Positions 1 to 7,032 of a DNA stretch of 64,000 nucleotides are shown piece after piece. The DNA comes from PALSA-600 sp037142875 (lineage in GTDB: Bacteria; Actinomycetota; Thermoleophilia; Gaiellales; Gaiellaceae): contig JBAWZV010000001.1 in the NCBI GenBank assembly GCA_037142875.1, positions 372,001-436,000 on the forward strand. Reading direction: 5' to 3'. The translations under genes and the position numbers were made by a program. Every line of letters begins with the position of its first letter. Positions within the stretch are counted from its first letter, which is position 1. The notes under the pieces were generated by a model, which worked only from the letters and a program-made list of their open reading frames with translations, did no database searches and was not told the origin of the DNA.

Positions 1-679
1 GACGGTCAAGCAGATCCACTCGATGCAGGCGATGCAGGCGCACATGCCCGCCTTGAAGGAGATCCAGAAGAAGTACAAGGGTGACCGCGCGAAGCTGAAC
101 GAAGAGACGATGAAGTTCTACCGCGAGAACAACGTCAACCCGGCGGCGTCGTGCCTGCCGATGGTTGCGCAGTTCCCTGTCTTCATCTCGCTCTACCTCG
201 TGCTGAAGCACTTTCATGCACCCGAGACTCACCCTGACCTCTCCTGGCTTCACATCGTTCCGAGCATCGCCGAGAAGGCAAGCGCGCACTGGTCGGGGTA
301 CCTGCTGCTGGTGATCTATGCAGGGAGCCAGATCCTCTCGACGTGGTTCATGTCGACGACGATGGAGAAGTCGCAGCGGACGATCATGCTGATCGTCCCG
401 CTCATCTTCATCTCGGTGATCGCGAACTTCCCGGCCGGACTTGTTCTCTACTGGGTGACGACCAACCTCTGGACGGTCGGCCAGGGCGTGGTAACACGTC
501 AGCTCGTCCCGAAAGCTAAGCCTGGAGCGCCTGTGCCGGCCGGACCGAAGCGGTCGTCGCGAACACCGCCCGAGTCACCCGTGGCGGAGCCCGAGCGCGC
601 AGCGCAGCAGCCGAGGCCAAACCCTGTTGCGCGCGGCCCGCGGCGCGTCAAGCGCAACAGGGGCGGCCCGCACCGATGA
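1..679 (+). CDS. yidC: YidC/Oxa1 family membrane protein insertase, 3' part
   Basis: Inserts and folds inner-membrane proteins, alone or with SecYEG. The reading frame is already open at the left edge, so only the C-terminal core is present. Visible are a cytoplasmic KEIQKKYKGDR-type helical hairpin, then hydrophobic segments (QFPVFISLYLVLKHF, YLLLVIYAGSQILSTWF, and a final pair ending in PAGLVLYWVTTNLWTVGQG) in YidC order. The tail is long, proline-rich and strongly basic, a form suited to ribosome contact. The stop overlaps the next start (ATGA), and khpB normally follows yidC. Family assignment is firm; the N-terminus and any upstream rnpA/rpmH are outside the window. Confidence 0.95.
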   Translation, partial: TVKQIHSMQAMQAHMPALKEIQKKYKGDRAKLNEETMKFYRENNVNPAASCLPMVAQFPVFISLYLVLKHFHAPETHPDLSWLHIVPSIAEKASAHWSGYLLLVIYAGSQILSTWFMSTTMEKSQRTIMLIVPLIFISVIANFPAGLVLYWVTTNLWTVGQGVVTRQLVPKAKPGAPVPAGPKRSSRTPPESPVAEPERAAQQPRPNPVARGPRRVKRNRGGPHR

Positions 680-1353
680 CAGCGACCCTGACGGCCGAGG
701 CCACCGGCGAGACCGTCGCCGAGGCGAAGGCGAAGGCACTCCAGGAACTCGAACGCAGTGCGGCGTCGATCGACCCGGAGACCGTCGAGTACCAGGTCGT
801 CAGCGAGGGCAAGCGGGGCCTGCTGGGTGTCGGATACGCCCCGGCCCGAGTGGTCGCCTCTGCGGCGGGCATCGCTCGAACGACGGCCCCGCCTCGCGAT
901 GACGAGTCCGACACAGCCGCGCACGTCCGCGAGCTTCTGGAGAACGTCACATCGGCCATCGGCGTCGACTGCACCGTTGAGATCGAGGAGCACGAAGGGG
1001 TGATCGTCGGCCGCTGCGACGGCGACGACCTGGGCCTTCTGATCGGTCGGCACGGACAGACAATCGACGCGATCCAGCTGCTGGCAAACGCGATTGCCGG
1101 CCACGAGGGCGAGGCACGAACCGAGATCGTGATCGACGCGGCCGGCTACCGAGATCGCCGGCGCCAGACGCTTGAGGCAACTGCACTGCGAGCGGCGGAC
1201 GACGTGATCCGGACAGGCACGACGGTGAGTCTCGAGGCGATGAGTGCCGCCGAACGCAAGGTCGTGCACGAGCGGCTGAAGGATGTCGACGGCGTGCTGA
1301 CTGGCAGCGAAGGAGTCGAGCCGTATCGGTACGTCATTGTCGAGCCCGCTTGA
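676..1353 (+). CDS. khpB: KhpB (Jag) RNA-binding protein
   Basis: RNA-binding protein that in other bacteria partners KhpA and affects cell elongation and division. The 225-residue product shows the three usual parts: an N-terminal Jag domain (about 1-60, with a GLLGVG stretch), a KH domain with the GxxG loop GRHG near 124-127, and a C-terminal R3H domain (RKVVHERL, then a SEG.EP.RYVIV ending). The start overlaps the yidC stop by ATGA and rsmG begins inside its 3' end, so all three are probably co-translated. Placement next to yidC is the common arrangement and supports the call. Confidence 0.93.
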   Translation: MTATLTAEATGETVAEAKAKALQELERSAASIDPETVEYQVVSEGKRGLLGVGYAPARVVASAAGIARTTAPPRDDESDTAAHVRELLENVTSAIGVDCTVEIEEHEGVIVGRCDGDDLGLLIGRHGQTIDAIQLLANAIAGHEGEARTEIVIDAAGYRDRRRQTLEATALRAADDVIRTGTTVSLEAMSAAERKVVHERLKDVDGVLTGSEGVEPYRYVIVEPA

Positions 1354-1915
1354 GGCCTGGCTCCACGCCGTCGTTGACACCGCAGGCCTGACCGCTCTCG
1401 ACCTGCCGACCGCCCGCAAGGTGCTGCTCGAGGACTCCCTGCGTGCGGTGGCGCTCGCGAGGGACGTTGAAGGGCCGATCGTGGACGTCGGCAGCGGCGG
1501 TGGAGCACCCGGCATTCCTCTTGCCTACGCGCTGCCGGATCACGAGGTCGTGCTGGTCGAGGCCGAGCGACGGAAGTGCAACTTCCTCGAAGAGTGGGTC
1601 CCGCCGAATGCTCGCGTTGTCTGGGGACGCGTCGAGGAGCAGGGAACCGACTGGGCGGGCGTGGCGGTTGCGAAGGCTCTGGCCCCGCCTCCCGTTGCAG
1701 CCGAGTGGTGCCTGCCGCTCGTGCGGCCCGGCGGAGTCGTGATTCTCTGGGTCGGAGCGAGCGCGGAGCCCGAGAAGGTGGCCGCCGTCGCAGCACGCCT
1801 CGGAGGCGAGCTCGAAGACGGGCCCGAGGGGCTCATCGTTCTGCGCAAGACGTCCCCGACTCCGGCGGGGTTCCCACGCCGGGTCGGCGTGGCCCGCAAG
1901 CGGCCTCTCGCGTGA
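1337..1915 (+). CDS. rsmG: 16S rRNA (guanine(527)-N7)-methyltransferase RsmG
   Basis: Methylates G527 in 16S rRNA using S-adenosylmethionine. The 192-residue product has the class I methyltransferase glycine motif VDVGSGGGAPGIPLA (about 47-61) followed by an acidic strand (VVLVEAERRKCNFLEEW), as in RsmG. The start is TTG at 1337, 17 bases before the khpB stop ends, so initiation probably depends on translation of khpB. It is on the short side for the family (usually 200-240 residues), mainly at the N-terminus; no better upstream start is visible. Its place between khpB and parA is classical. Confidence 0.9.
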   Translation: MSSPLEAWLHAVVDTAGLTALDLPTARKVLLEDSLRAVALARDVEGPIVDVGSGGGAPGIPLAYALPDHEVVLVEAERRKCNFLEEWVPPNARVVWGRVEEQGTDWAGVAVAKALAPPPVAAEWCLPLVRPGGVVILWVGASAEPEKVAAVAARLGGELEDGPEGLIVLRKTSPTPAGFPRRVGVARKRPLA

Positions 1916-1950
1916 GCGGCACCATCCGGGTCTTTCGCGAGAATGGTTCC

Positions 1951-2703
1951 ATGGCGGGGAAGGTCTACGCGTTCGCGAATCAGAAGGGCGGGGTCGGCAA
2001 GACGACCACGACCGTCAACCTCGCCGCCTGTCTCGCAGAGGCCGGTGAGCGGACGCTCGTGATCGACCTCGATCCGCAAGCGAACGCAACGTCCGGCCTC
2101 GGTATGCGCGCGAGCGACACATCGAGCTACGACCTTCTCGACGGCGCTCCGCTCAGCGAGCTCGCCAGGGCGACCGCGTTCCCGAACCTCTTCCTGATCC
2201 CGTCGAAGCCAGAGCTGGCCGGCGCAGCCGTCGAGCTCTCGCGCCACAGCGACGGCGAGCGCTACCTCGCCGAATCCCTGGCGGACACCGCCGGTTTCGA
2301 CTTCGTGTTGCTCGACTGCCCCCCATCGCTCGGTCCGCTCACCGTCAACGCTCTCGCGGCCTCGGATCGCGTGATCGTGCCGGTGCAGGCGGAGTACTAC
2401 GCGCTGGAAGGGCTCGCGCAGCTGATGCAGTCGATCAACCTCGTGAAGAGTCGACTCAACGCGAAGCTCTCGGTCGGCGGCGTCCTGATCACGATGAGCG
2501 ATGCGCGGACGAACCTGGCCGCCGAGGTCGAGCGCGAGGTACGTCGACACTTCGGCAACCTCGTCTTCGACACCGTCGTCCCACGCTCCGTTCGTGTGGC
2601 CGAGGCGCCGAGCCACGGAATCCCGATCACTCACTACGACCGGCGCTCGCGCGGCGCCGAGGCCTACTGGAAGGTGGCGATGGAGCTTGTCAAACGCAGC
2701 TGA
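1951..2703 (+). CDS. parA: ParA (Soj) chromosome-partitioning ATPase
   Basis: Walker-type ATPase that binds DNA nonspecifically and, with ParB, segregates the chromosome origin. The 250-residue product opens with a deviant Walker A motif (NQKGGVGKTTTT, about 9-20), then VIDLDPQANAT and the Walker B region VLLDCPPSLGPLT. ATG 1951 gives the N-terminus usual for Soj. A GTG at 1912, overlapping the rsmG stop as GTGA, is in frame and would add 13 residues; it remains possible because coupling of this kind is common here. parB begins inside the 3' end. Confidence 0.95.
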   Translation: MAGKVYAFANQKGGVGKTTTTVNLAACLAEAGERTLVIDLDPQANATSGLGMRASDTSSYDLLDGAPLSELARATAFPNLFLIPSKPELAGAAVELSRHSDGERYLAESLADTAGFDFVLLDCPPSLGPLTVNALAASDRVIVPVQAEYYALEGLAQLMQSINLVKSRLNAKLSVGGVLITMSDARTNLAAEVEREVRRHFGNLVFDTVVPRSVRVAEAPSHGIPITHYDRRSRGAEAYWKVAMELVKRS

Positions 2704-3541
2704 CCCGACGCCGCCGGCCGCACCGCGCCGCGGCCTTGGCCGCGGCTTCGAGGTGCTGATCGGCGGCGGAGCGCCCGAGCTGGCGAACGTGCCGATCGAG
2801 CAGATTCATGCCAACCCGCGTCAGCCACGACGGCGCTTCGACCACGAGACGACTGCGGGTCTCGCCGACTCGATCCGCAGCCAGGGCGTCATTCAGCCCG
2901 TGCTGCTCCGTCCCCGCCTCGAGGGCGGCTACGAGCTGATCGCCGGCGAGCGGCGCTGGCGCGCAGCCCGGGAGGCGGGTGTGGCCACGATTCCGGCCGT
3001 GATTCGCGAAACCGACGACCGTGACACGCTGCTGCTCGGCCTTGTCGAGAACGTGGCCCGCGAGGATCTCTCGCCGATCGAGGAGGCGCGCGGCTACGCG
3101 CTGCTCATGGACGAGTTCGAGTTCTCCCTCGGAGACGTCTCGGAGAAGGTCGGCCGGTCGAAGCCGGCGATCTCGAACAAGCTGCGTCTGCTAGACCTCC
3201 CGGACGACGTCCTCGCCATGGTCGAGCGCGGCGAGCTCTCGGAGGGACACGCCCGCGCGGTCCTGGCGGTACCCGATCAGGGCGACCGGCGTCGGCTGGC
3301 GCGGAAGATCGTCTCGCAAGGCATGTCGGTTCGCGCGGCGGAGCGGGCTGCCCGATGGTCGGGCGCCAAGACAAAGCCACGTACGAAGGGCCCCGTAGAC
3401 CCGGCGCTCGCGGCCCGGGTGCGCGAAGGCTTCAAGCGTCTCACAGGGCTAGACGTGCGGGTTGCTGCGGGTCGGATCGAGATCGCCTTCGAGGACGAGC
3501 ATGACCTCGAAGAGCTCGCCGAGACGCTCGACGTCCTCTAG
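2687..3541 (+). CDS. parB: ParB (Spo0J) chromosome-partitioning protein
   Basis: CTP-dependent DNA clamp that loads at parS sites and spreads. The 284-residue product has the ParB/Srx CTPase domain with GERRWRAA and the arginine-rich ENVARED segment, a helix-turn-helix (VSEKVGRSKPAISNKLRLL) for parS recognition, and a C-terminal dimerisation region. The only sensible start is TTG 2687, lying 17 bases inside parA and preceded by the purine-rich AAGGTGG. The C-terminus converges on the hemolysin III gene with a 3-base gap. Two parS-like sites lie about 7 kb downstream at 10376 and 10426. Confidence 0.94.
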   Translation: MSNAADPTPPAAPRRGLGRGFEVLIGGGAPELANVPIEQIHANPRQPRRRFDHETTAGLADSIRSQGVIQPVLLRPRLEGGYELIAGERRWRAAREAGVATIPAVIRETDDRDTLLLGLVENVAREDLSPIEEARGYALLMDEFEFSLGDVSEKVGRSKPAISNKLRLLDLPDDVLAMVERGELSEGHARAVLAVPDQGDRRRLARKIVSQGMSVRAAERAARWSGAKTKPRTKGPVDPALAARVREGFKRLTGLDVRVAAGRIEIAFEDEHDLEELAETLDVL

Positions 3542-3544
3542 CTC

Positions 3545-4234
3545 TCAGGAGCCGGGCAGGACGTAGAACGCGATACCCACGTACTGGAGCGCAACGGCTG
3601 CGATCACGAATCCGTGGAAAACCTCGTGGTAGCCGAAGACCTTCGGAAACGGATCGGGTCTCCGAAAGCCGTAGACGAGCCCTCCCATGGTGAAGAGCAC
3701 ACCCCCCCCGAGCAGGAGGAGGCAGGGGGCGAGTCCGGCGCGAGCGGCGACCTGCGGCATCACGCCGACGCCGATCCACCCCAGCGAGACGGCGATCGCG
3801 ACCGCAAGCCACTTGGGCGCGTGGACCCAGACGACCTTGAGCAGGATTGCGAGTGCCGCGCCGCTCCAGACGACCGCGAGCACGACGACCCGCCAGGTGC
3901 CCGTGAGGATGAGAAGCCCGATCGGGGTGTAGCTCCCGGCGATCAGGAGGTAGATGCCGGCGTGGTCGGCGCGCCGGAGCCGCAGCCGAACGGCAGGTGA
4001 CCAGGTCACACCGTTGTAGAGCCCGCTCATACCGAACATGAATACGACCGCGGCCGCGTAGACGATCGCGGAGACACGGCCGGCGACCGTGTGGGAGTGC
4101 AGTGCCAGCACGACACCGACCGGGACGGCGACGAGGAACGCGAGCTGATGACTGCGTCCGCGGAAGCGCGGGCGCGAATGCTCGGACTCGGCGCTAGTGG
4201 TCGGAGGGGCGGTAGCGGTAGACGATGCGTCCAC
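3545..4234 (-). CDS. Hemolysin III (TrhA/PAQR) family membrane protein
   Basis: Seven-helix membrane protein of the PAQR superfamily; bacterial members have been linked to membrane energetics and are historically called hemolysin III. The 229-residue product shows the typical N-terminal R.RG.SHQLAF motif, a LYNGVTWSPAVRLRLRRADHAGIYLLIAGSYTP-type core (quoted in part: histidine in RRADHAGIY, then SYTP), and a C-terminal YHEVFH histidine cluster, which together make the metal site of the family. ATG 4234 lies 41 bases inside infA on the same strand, an unusually long overlap; no good later start precedes the RFRGRSHQ motif. A role beyond the family level cannot be given. Confidence 0.88.
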   Translation of the reverse strand: MDASSTATAPPTTSAESEHSRPRFRGRSHQLAFLVAVPVGVVLALHSHTVAGRVSAIVYAAAVVFMFGMSGLYNGVTWSPAVRLRLRRADHAGIYLLIAGSYTPIGLLILTGTWRVVVLAVVWSGAALAILLKVVWVHAPKWLAVAIAVSLGWIGVGVMPQVAARAGLAPCLLLLGGGVLFTMGGLVYGFRRPDPFPKVFGYHEVFHGFVIAAVALQYVGIAFYVLPGS

Positions 4235-4427
4235 GGGTCAGGTCGTAGGGCGACAGCTCAAGCTTGATTCTGTCGCCGAGCAGGATGCGAATCCTGTGGC
4301 GGCGCATCCTCCCGGCCGTGTAGCCGAGTGCTTCGTGCCCGTTTTCGAGCGCGATGCGATACATGCCGCTCCGGAAGGCCTCGATGATCTCGCCTTCCAC
4401 TTCCACTTTCTCTTCTTTTGCTGCGAT
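4194..4427 (-). CDS. infA: Translation initiation factor IF-1, apparent ATC start
   Basis: S1-type OB-fold factor that binds the 30S A site during initiation. The product matches IF-1 along its whole length: AAKEEKVEVEGEI, then ENGHEALGYTAGRMRRHRIRIL, and LSPYDLTRGRIVYRYR near the end. Homology reaches residues AAKEEK, but no ATG, GTG, TTG or CTG lies at or just upstream of that point. The codon in the expected place is ATC (4427-4425), preceded 5 bases earlier by AAGGGAG, a near-perfect ribosome binding site. The next canonical start, GTG 4406, would remove the conserved first seven residues and has only a weak purine stretch before it. It lies 25 bases after the csp terminator. Confidence 0.9.
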   Translation of the reverse strand: MAAKEEKVEVEGEIIEAFRSGMYRIALENGHEALGYTAGRMRRHRIRILLGDRIKLELSPYDLTRGRIVYRYRPSDH

Positions 4428-4452
4428 GACGGCTCCCTTCGGATAAGAGGTT

Positions 4453-4476
4453 GGGGTGCGCCCGAAGGCGCACCCC
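4453..4476 (-). terminator. Stem-loop with UUCG tetraloop after the cold-shock gene
   Basis: A perfect 10-bp stem, GGGGTGCGCC paired with GGCGCACCCC, closes a TTCG loop when read on the minus strand, giving the extra-stable C(UUCG)G tetraloop. It lies 12 bases after the csp stop and just before the infA ribosome binding site. The run that follows is AACCTCTTATCC, so there is no strong U tract; it may terminate partially, or protect the csp message 3' end, while letting some transcription reach infA. Confidence 0.75.
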
Positions 4477-4488
4477 GGAGAGCTCGAA

Positions 4489-4698
4489 CTAGCCTGCGGT
4501 GACGCTGACGTTCTGAGCCTGGGGGCCCTTCGGACCATCCACAATCTCGAACTGAACGTTCGCACCCTCGGCGAGCGACTTGAAGCCATCACCCGTCAGC
4601 GCGCTGAAGTGGACGAAAACGTCCTTGCTCCCGTCGCTGGGCGAGATGAAGCCAAAGCCCTTCGCGTCGTTGAACCACTTCACGGTTCCTGTTGCCAT
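4489..4698 (-). CDS. CspA-family cold-shock protein
   Basis: Small single-stranded nucleic-acid-binding protein, usually an RNA chaperone. The 69-residue product is full length for the family, with TVKWFNDAKGFGFI (RNP1 core KGFGFI) and DVFVHF (RNP2). ATG 4698 is preceded by a strong AGGAGGTG site at normal distance. An unusually long leader of over 100 bases separates it from the tRNA-Ile hairpin, as is typical of csp genes that are controlled through their 5' untranslated region. The neighbour downstream is infA, another protein that E. coli raises in the cold. Confidence 0.95.
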   Translation of the reverse strand: MATGTVKWFNDAKGFGFISPSDGSKDVFVHFSALTGDGFKSLAEGANVQFEIVDGPKGPQAQNVSVTAG

Positions 4699-4822
4699 AT
4701 GAAAAACACCTCCTCCTGCCATGAAGAACGGGCAGAGGAAGCGCTTTGTGCGCAACCGGTACTCGCTCGTGTACCTCCGTACCGTATCAGCAGGGGACCG
4801 ACTCGCAGAAGCGGGCGCAGGG

Positions 4823-4869
4823 GCTCTACCGGACAGAGGCCCCAAGACTCGGGGTATGTCCGGTAGAGC
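4823..4869 (-). terminator. Long stem-loop between tRNA-Ile and csp
   Basis: GCTCTACCGGAC (4823-4834) pairs perfectly over 12 bases with GTCCGGTAGAGC (4858-4869), and a further CCCC/GGGG pairing sits inside the loop. It begins 4 bases after the 3' end of tRNA-Ile on the minus strand, so it is most likely that tRNA's terminator or processing hairpin. No U tract follows. It could also be the start of the csp leader if transcription begins upstream. Confidence 0.6.
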
Positions 4870-4873
4870 TGAT

Positions 4874-4946
4874 GGGCGATCGTGGATTCGAACCACGGGC
4901 CTCCGCCTTATCAGAGCGGCGCTCTAACCGACTGAGCTAATCGCCC
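4874..4946 (-). tRNA. tRNA-Ile (GAT anticodon)
   Basis: Read on the minus strand the 73 bases fold as a standard cloverleaf: GGGCGAT acceptor strand paired with ATCGCCC, the D arm with TTAGCTCAGTCGGTTAGAGC, an anticodon stem CCGCT/GGCGG around the loop CTGATAA (anticodon GAT), and the T arm containing GGTTCGAATCC. The CCA end is not encoded. It is followed at once by a strong stem-loop. Confidence 0.96.
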
Positions 4947-4990
4947 GCGCCGGGCAGTGTAGCGAGCCTCCCCGCCCCCGAGGGCAGGGG

Positions 4991-4996
4991 TAAAGT
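4991..4996 (+). promoter_or_regulatory. Putative -10 box TAAAGT, leaderless start
   Basis: TAAAGT ends 7 bases before ATG 5004, and no ribosome binding site precedes that ATG. The expected transcript start would fall at or next to the start codon. It lies between tRNA-Ile and the bifunctional nuclease gene. Confidence 0.5.
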
Positions 4997-5003
4997 ACCG
5001 GGG

Positions 5004-5498
5004 ATGGTCGAGATGTCGATCTACGGGGTGTCGTTCGATCCCGTGGGCAAGCAGCCCATCGTGCTTCTCAAGACCGAGACCGGGAATCGCTACCTGCCGA
5101 TCTGGATCGGCCACCCGGAGGCTGCATCGATCGTGATGAAGCTCCAGGGGACGTCCGCACCCCGCCCGCTCACCCACGACCTGCTCGTGAACATCCTTGG
5201 CGAGCTCGACGTGGAGGTCGTCCGGGTCACGGTGACCGAGCTTCGCGAGAACACGTTTCACGCCTCGATCACGGTTCGACAGAACGGCGAGGAGATCGAC
5301 ATCGACTCCCGCTCGTCAGATGCGATCGCCGTTGCCGTGCGGGCCCACGCTCCCATCTACGCAGCGGCTGATGTGATCGAGGAGTCGTCCATCGCGTACG
5401 AGGGCGACGACGTGGACGAGGACGAGATCGTCGATGAGTTCCGGCAGTTCCTCGATCGGGTGTCGGCGGAGGACTTCGCCGAGACCGACGAGGAGTAG
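5004..5498 (+). CDS. Bifunctional nuclease (BFN/DUF151) family protein
   Basis: Member of the small BFN family, proteins shown in some organisms to have DNase and RNase activity and often of unclear bacterial role. The 164-residue product carries the family pattern: an opening VEMSIYGVSFDPVGKQPIVLL, the RYLPIWIGHPEA motif, PLTHDLL, then SRSSDAIAVAVRAHAPIYAA. The last 35 residues are strongly acidic (EGDDVDEDE and ETDEE). It appears to be transcribed alone, with a TAAAGT box just before its ATG, and converges on the CPBP protease gene with a 4-base gap. Confidence 0.88.
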   Translation: MVEMSIYGVSFDPVGKQPIVLLKTETGNRYLPIWIGHPEAASIVMKLQGTSAPRPLTHDLLVNILGELDVEVVRVTVTELRENTFHASITVRQNGEEIDIDSRSSDAIAVAVRAHAPIYAAADVIEESSIAYEGDDVDEDEIVDEFRQFLDRVSAEDFAETDEE

Positions 5499-5502
5499 CG
5501 GT

Positions 5503-6162
5503 CTACGTCGCGACTGCGGCTACCAGCGCGATCGAGTTGAACGTGGCGTGGAGGAGCATCCCGGGGAAGACGCTCGTCGTCTTCGAGCGCAGCCAGGCGA
5601 GCGCGCACCCGAAGATGAAGAGTTCCGGGAATGCCTGCACGAGCCCGTGGTCGAGCGCGAAGCAGGCACCGACGATGAGGATTGACGTCCAACGGCCGTA
5701 GCGGGCAAGCAACGAGTAGCCGACTCCACGGAACGTCAACTCCTCGACGAACGGCGCGACGCCAGCGACAACGAGGAAGTTGGCCGCGTAGGCGCCGGCG
5801 TGGCTCGGCTGCCAGCTCGTGGGCGTCAGCCCCTGCTCTCGACTCCCGTGGAGCACCGGGTCGAGCAGCGCGACGGCGATGTAGACGCCGATCAGGAGCA
5901 GCACGGCAAGCCCGATCGCCACGGGCCAGGACGAGGGGCGGCGGAATGCGAGCAGGTCGCGGCGGCGGCCTGCGATGCCGAGGACGGCAAGGAGGATGAC
6001 CCCGTACGCCACGGCCGACGCCACGGCAGTCGAATAGGCGTAGAGGATGTTGCGGTCGGGCTTCCCACCCTGAAAGCGGCCGAGGTACTCGATCGAGGCA
6101 AGGATCCCGATCAGGAGCGCCCACCACCAGAGCTTCACACGTTCGGCGATGACGTCAGGCAT
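5503..6162 (-). CDS. CPBP family intramembrane metalloprotease
   Basis: Polytopic membrane protein of the CPBP (Abi, CAAX-type) family. The 219-residue product has several hydrophobic segments and the two key motifs: VEELTFRGVGY, carrying the glutamate pair and arginine, and a later FALDHGL with the histidine. Known members act as proteases or are associated with bacteriocin immunity; nothing nearby indicates a substrate. ATG 6162 has no ribosome binding site that I can see. The gene lies divergent to mscS across a 142-base gap. Confidence 0.85.
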   Translation of the reverse strand: MPDVIAERVKLWWWALLIGILASIEYLGRFQGGKPDRNILYAYSTAVASAVAYGVILLAVLGIAGRRRDLLAFRRPSSWPVAIGLAVLLLIGVYIAVALLDPVLHGSREQGLTPTSWQPSHAGAYAANFLVVAGVAPFVEELTFRGVGYSLLARYGRWTSILIVGACFALDHGLVQAFPELFIFGCALAWLRSKTTSVFPGMLLHATFNSIALVAAVAT

Positions 6163-6304
6163 GCCGAGGCCACCGCGGGAGGAGGAGCGCGGCCACAGGC
6201 GTAAGATGATTCGCCCTCATCGTGGCCGACCGTCCGCTCACTCCTCACGAGGCTAACAGCGCCCCTCCGCGCGTGCGCGGCGGAGACGACTGTAGGGCCG
6301 CCGC

Positions 6305-7027
6305 ATGAGCGCGTTCTGGCTGCGGTCGGCGATCGCCGGCAGCGCAATCCTGATCGCCGCGGCGCTGGCACGGGTGATCGACGCGCGGATGAGCCGTCGC
6401 GAGCTCGCCCCCGGGACCGTGACTCGCTACCTGGTGCTCAGGCGAGCGGTGTTCTCGACGATCGTCTTCGTCGGGGTCATCTCCGCGCTGCTCGTCATCC
6501 CGGAGGTGCGGCTTCTCGCCGGCGGGATCCTGGCCTCCTCGGCCGTGCTCGGCCTGGTGCTCGGCTTCGCGGCCCAGCGCACGATCGGCAACTTCATCGC
6601 CGGACTGTTGATCGCGTTCAGTCAGCCGGTCAGGCTCGGGGACGAGATCGAGGTCGACGGCACCCGCGGTGTTGTCGAGGAGATCGGTCTGACCTACACC
6701 TGGGTCCGGACGCGGAACAACGAGCGACTCGTGATTCCGAACGAGAAGCTCGCGTCCGAGACGATCCGCAACTCGACCATCCGTAGCGCCCGCTCGCTCG
6801 CCGAGGTCACCGTGCGCGTTCCCCTCTCCACCGACCTGACGGGGCTCGTCACGGCCCTCGGCGAGGGCGCATCGTCGGCGTATGCGACCGAGCTTGGCGA
6901 GGATGCCGAGATCACGGTCCGCGGCTGGGTGGCGAACGAACACGACGTCGATCGTGCCGAGAGCGATCTGCGACTCGCGATCCACGAGAAGCTGCGGGAG
7001 CTCGGGATCATTCGGGCAGCGGAGTAG
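6305..7027 (+). CDS. MscS family mechanosensitive channel
   Basis: Small-conductance mechanosensitive channel relative. The 240-residue product has three N-terminal hydrophobic segments, a glycine/alanine-rich pore helix region (GGILASSAVLGLVLGFAAQRTIGNFIAG), and the beta domain signature FSQPVRLGDEIEVDG followed by TRNNERLVIPNEKLASETI. It is a minimal MscS with no added cytoplasmic or sensor domain. The PBP gene starts 5 bases after its stop, so the two are probably co-transcribed, which would put a turgor valve beside a wall synthase. Confidence 0.92.
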   Translation: MSAFWLRSAIAGSAILIAAALARVIDARMSRRELAPGTVTRYLVLRRAVFSTIVFVGVISALLVIPEVRLLAGGILASSAVLGLVLGFAAQRTIGNFIAGLLIAFSQPVRLGDEIEVDGTRGVVEEIGLTYTWVRTRNNERLVIPNEKLASETIRNSTIRSARSLAEVTVRVPLSTDLTGLVTALGEGASSAYATELGEDAEITVRGWVANEHDVDRAESDLRLAIHEKLRELGIIRAAE

Positions 7028-7032
7028 CGACC

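Noticed and set aside
1912..1950. GTG 1912 as the parA start, overlapping the rsmG stop
   Set aside because: It would fit the local coupling style, but adds 13 residues with no match to Soj/ParA N-termini. ATG 1951 gives the standard start. Kept as an alternative in the parA entry.
1..2000. Replication origin in the window
   Set aside because: yidC-khpB-rsmG-parAB usually flank oriC, but I saw no cluster of DnaA boxes and no dnaA, dnaN or rpmH here. The origin should be to the left of position 1.
4194..4406. GTG 4406 as the infA start
   Set aside because: It is the nearest canonical codon, but it deletes the conserved AAKEEK segment and lacks a proper ribosome binding site, while a good one stands before ATC 4427. 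Not excluded without protein data.
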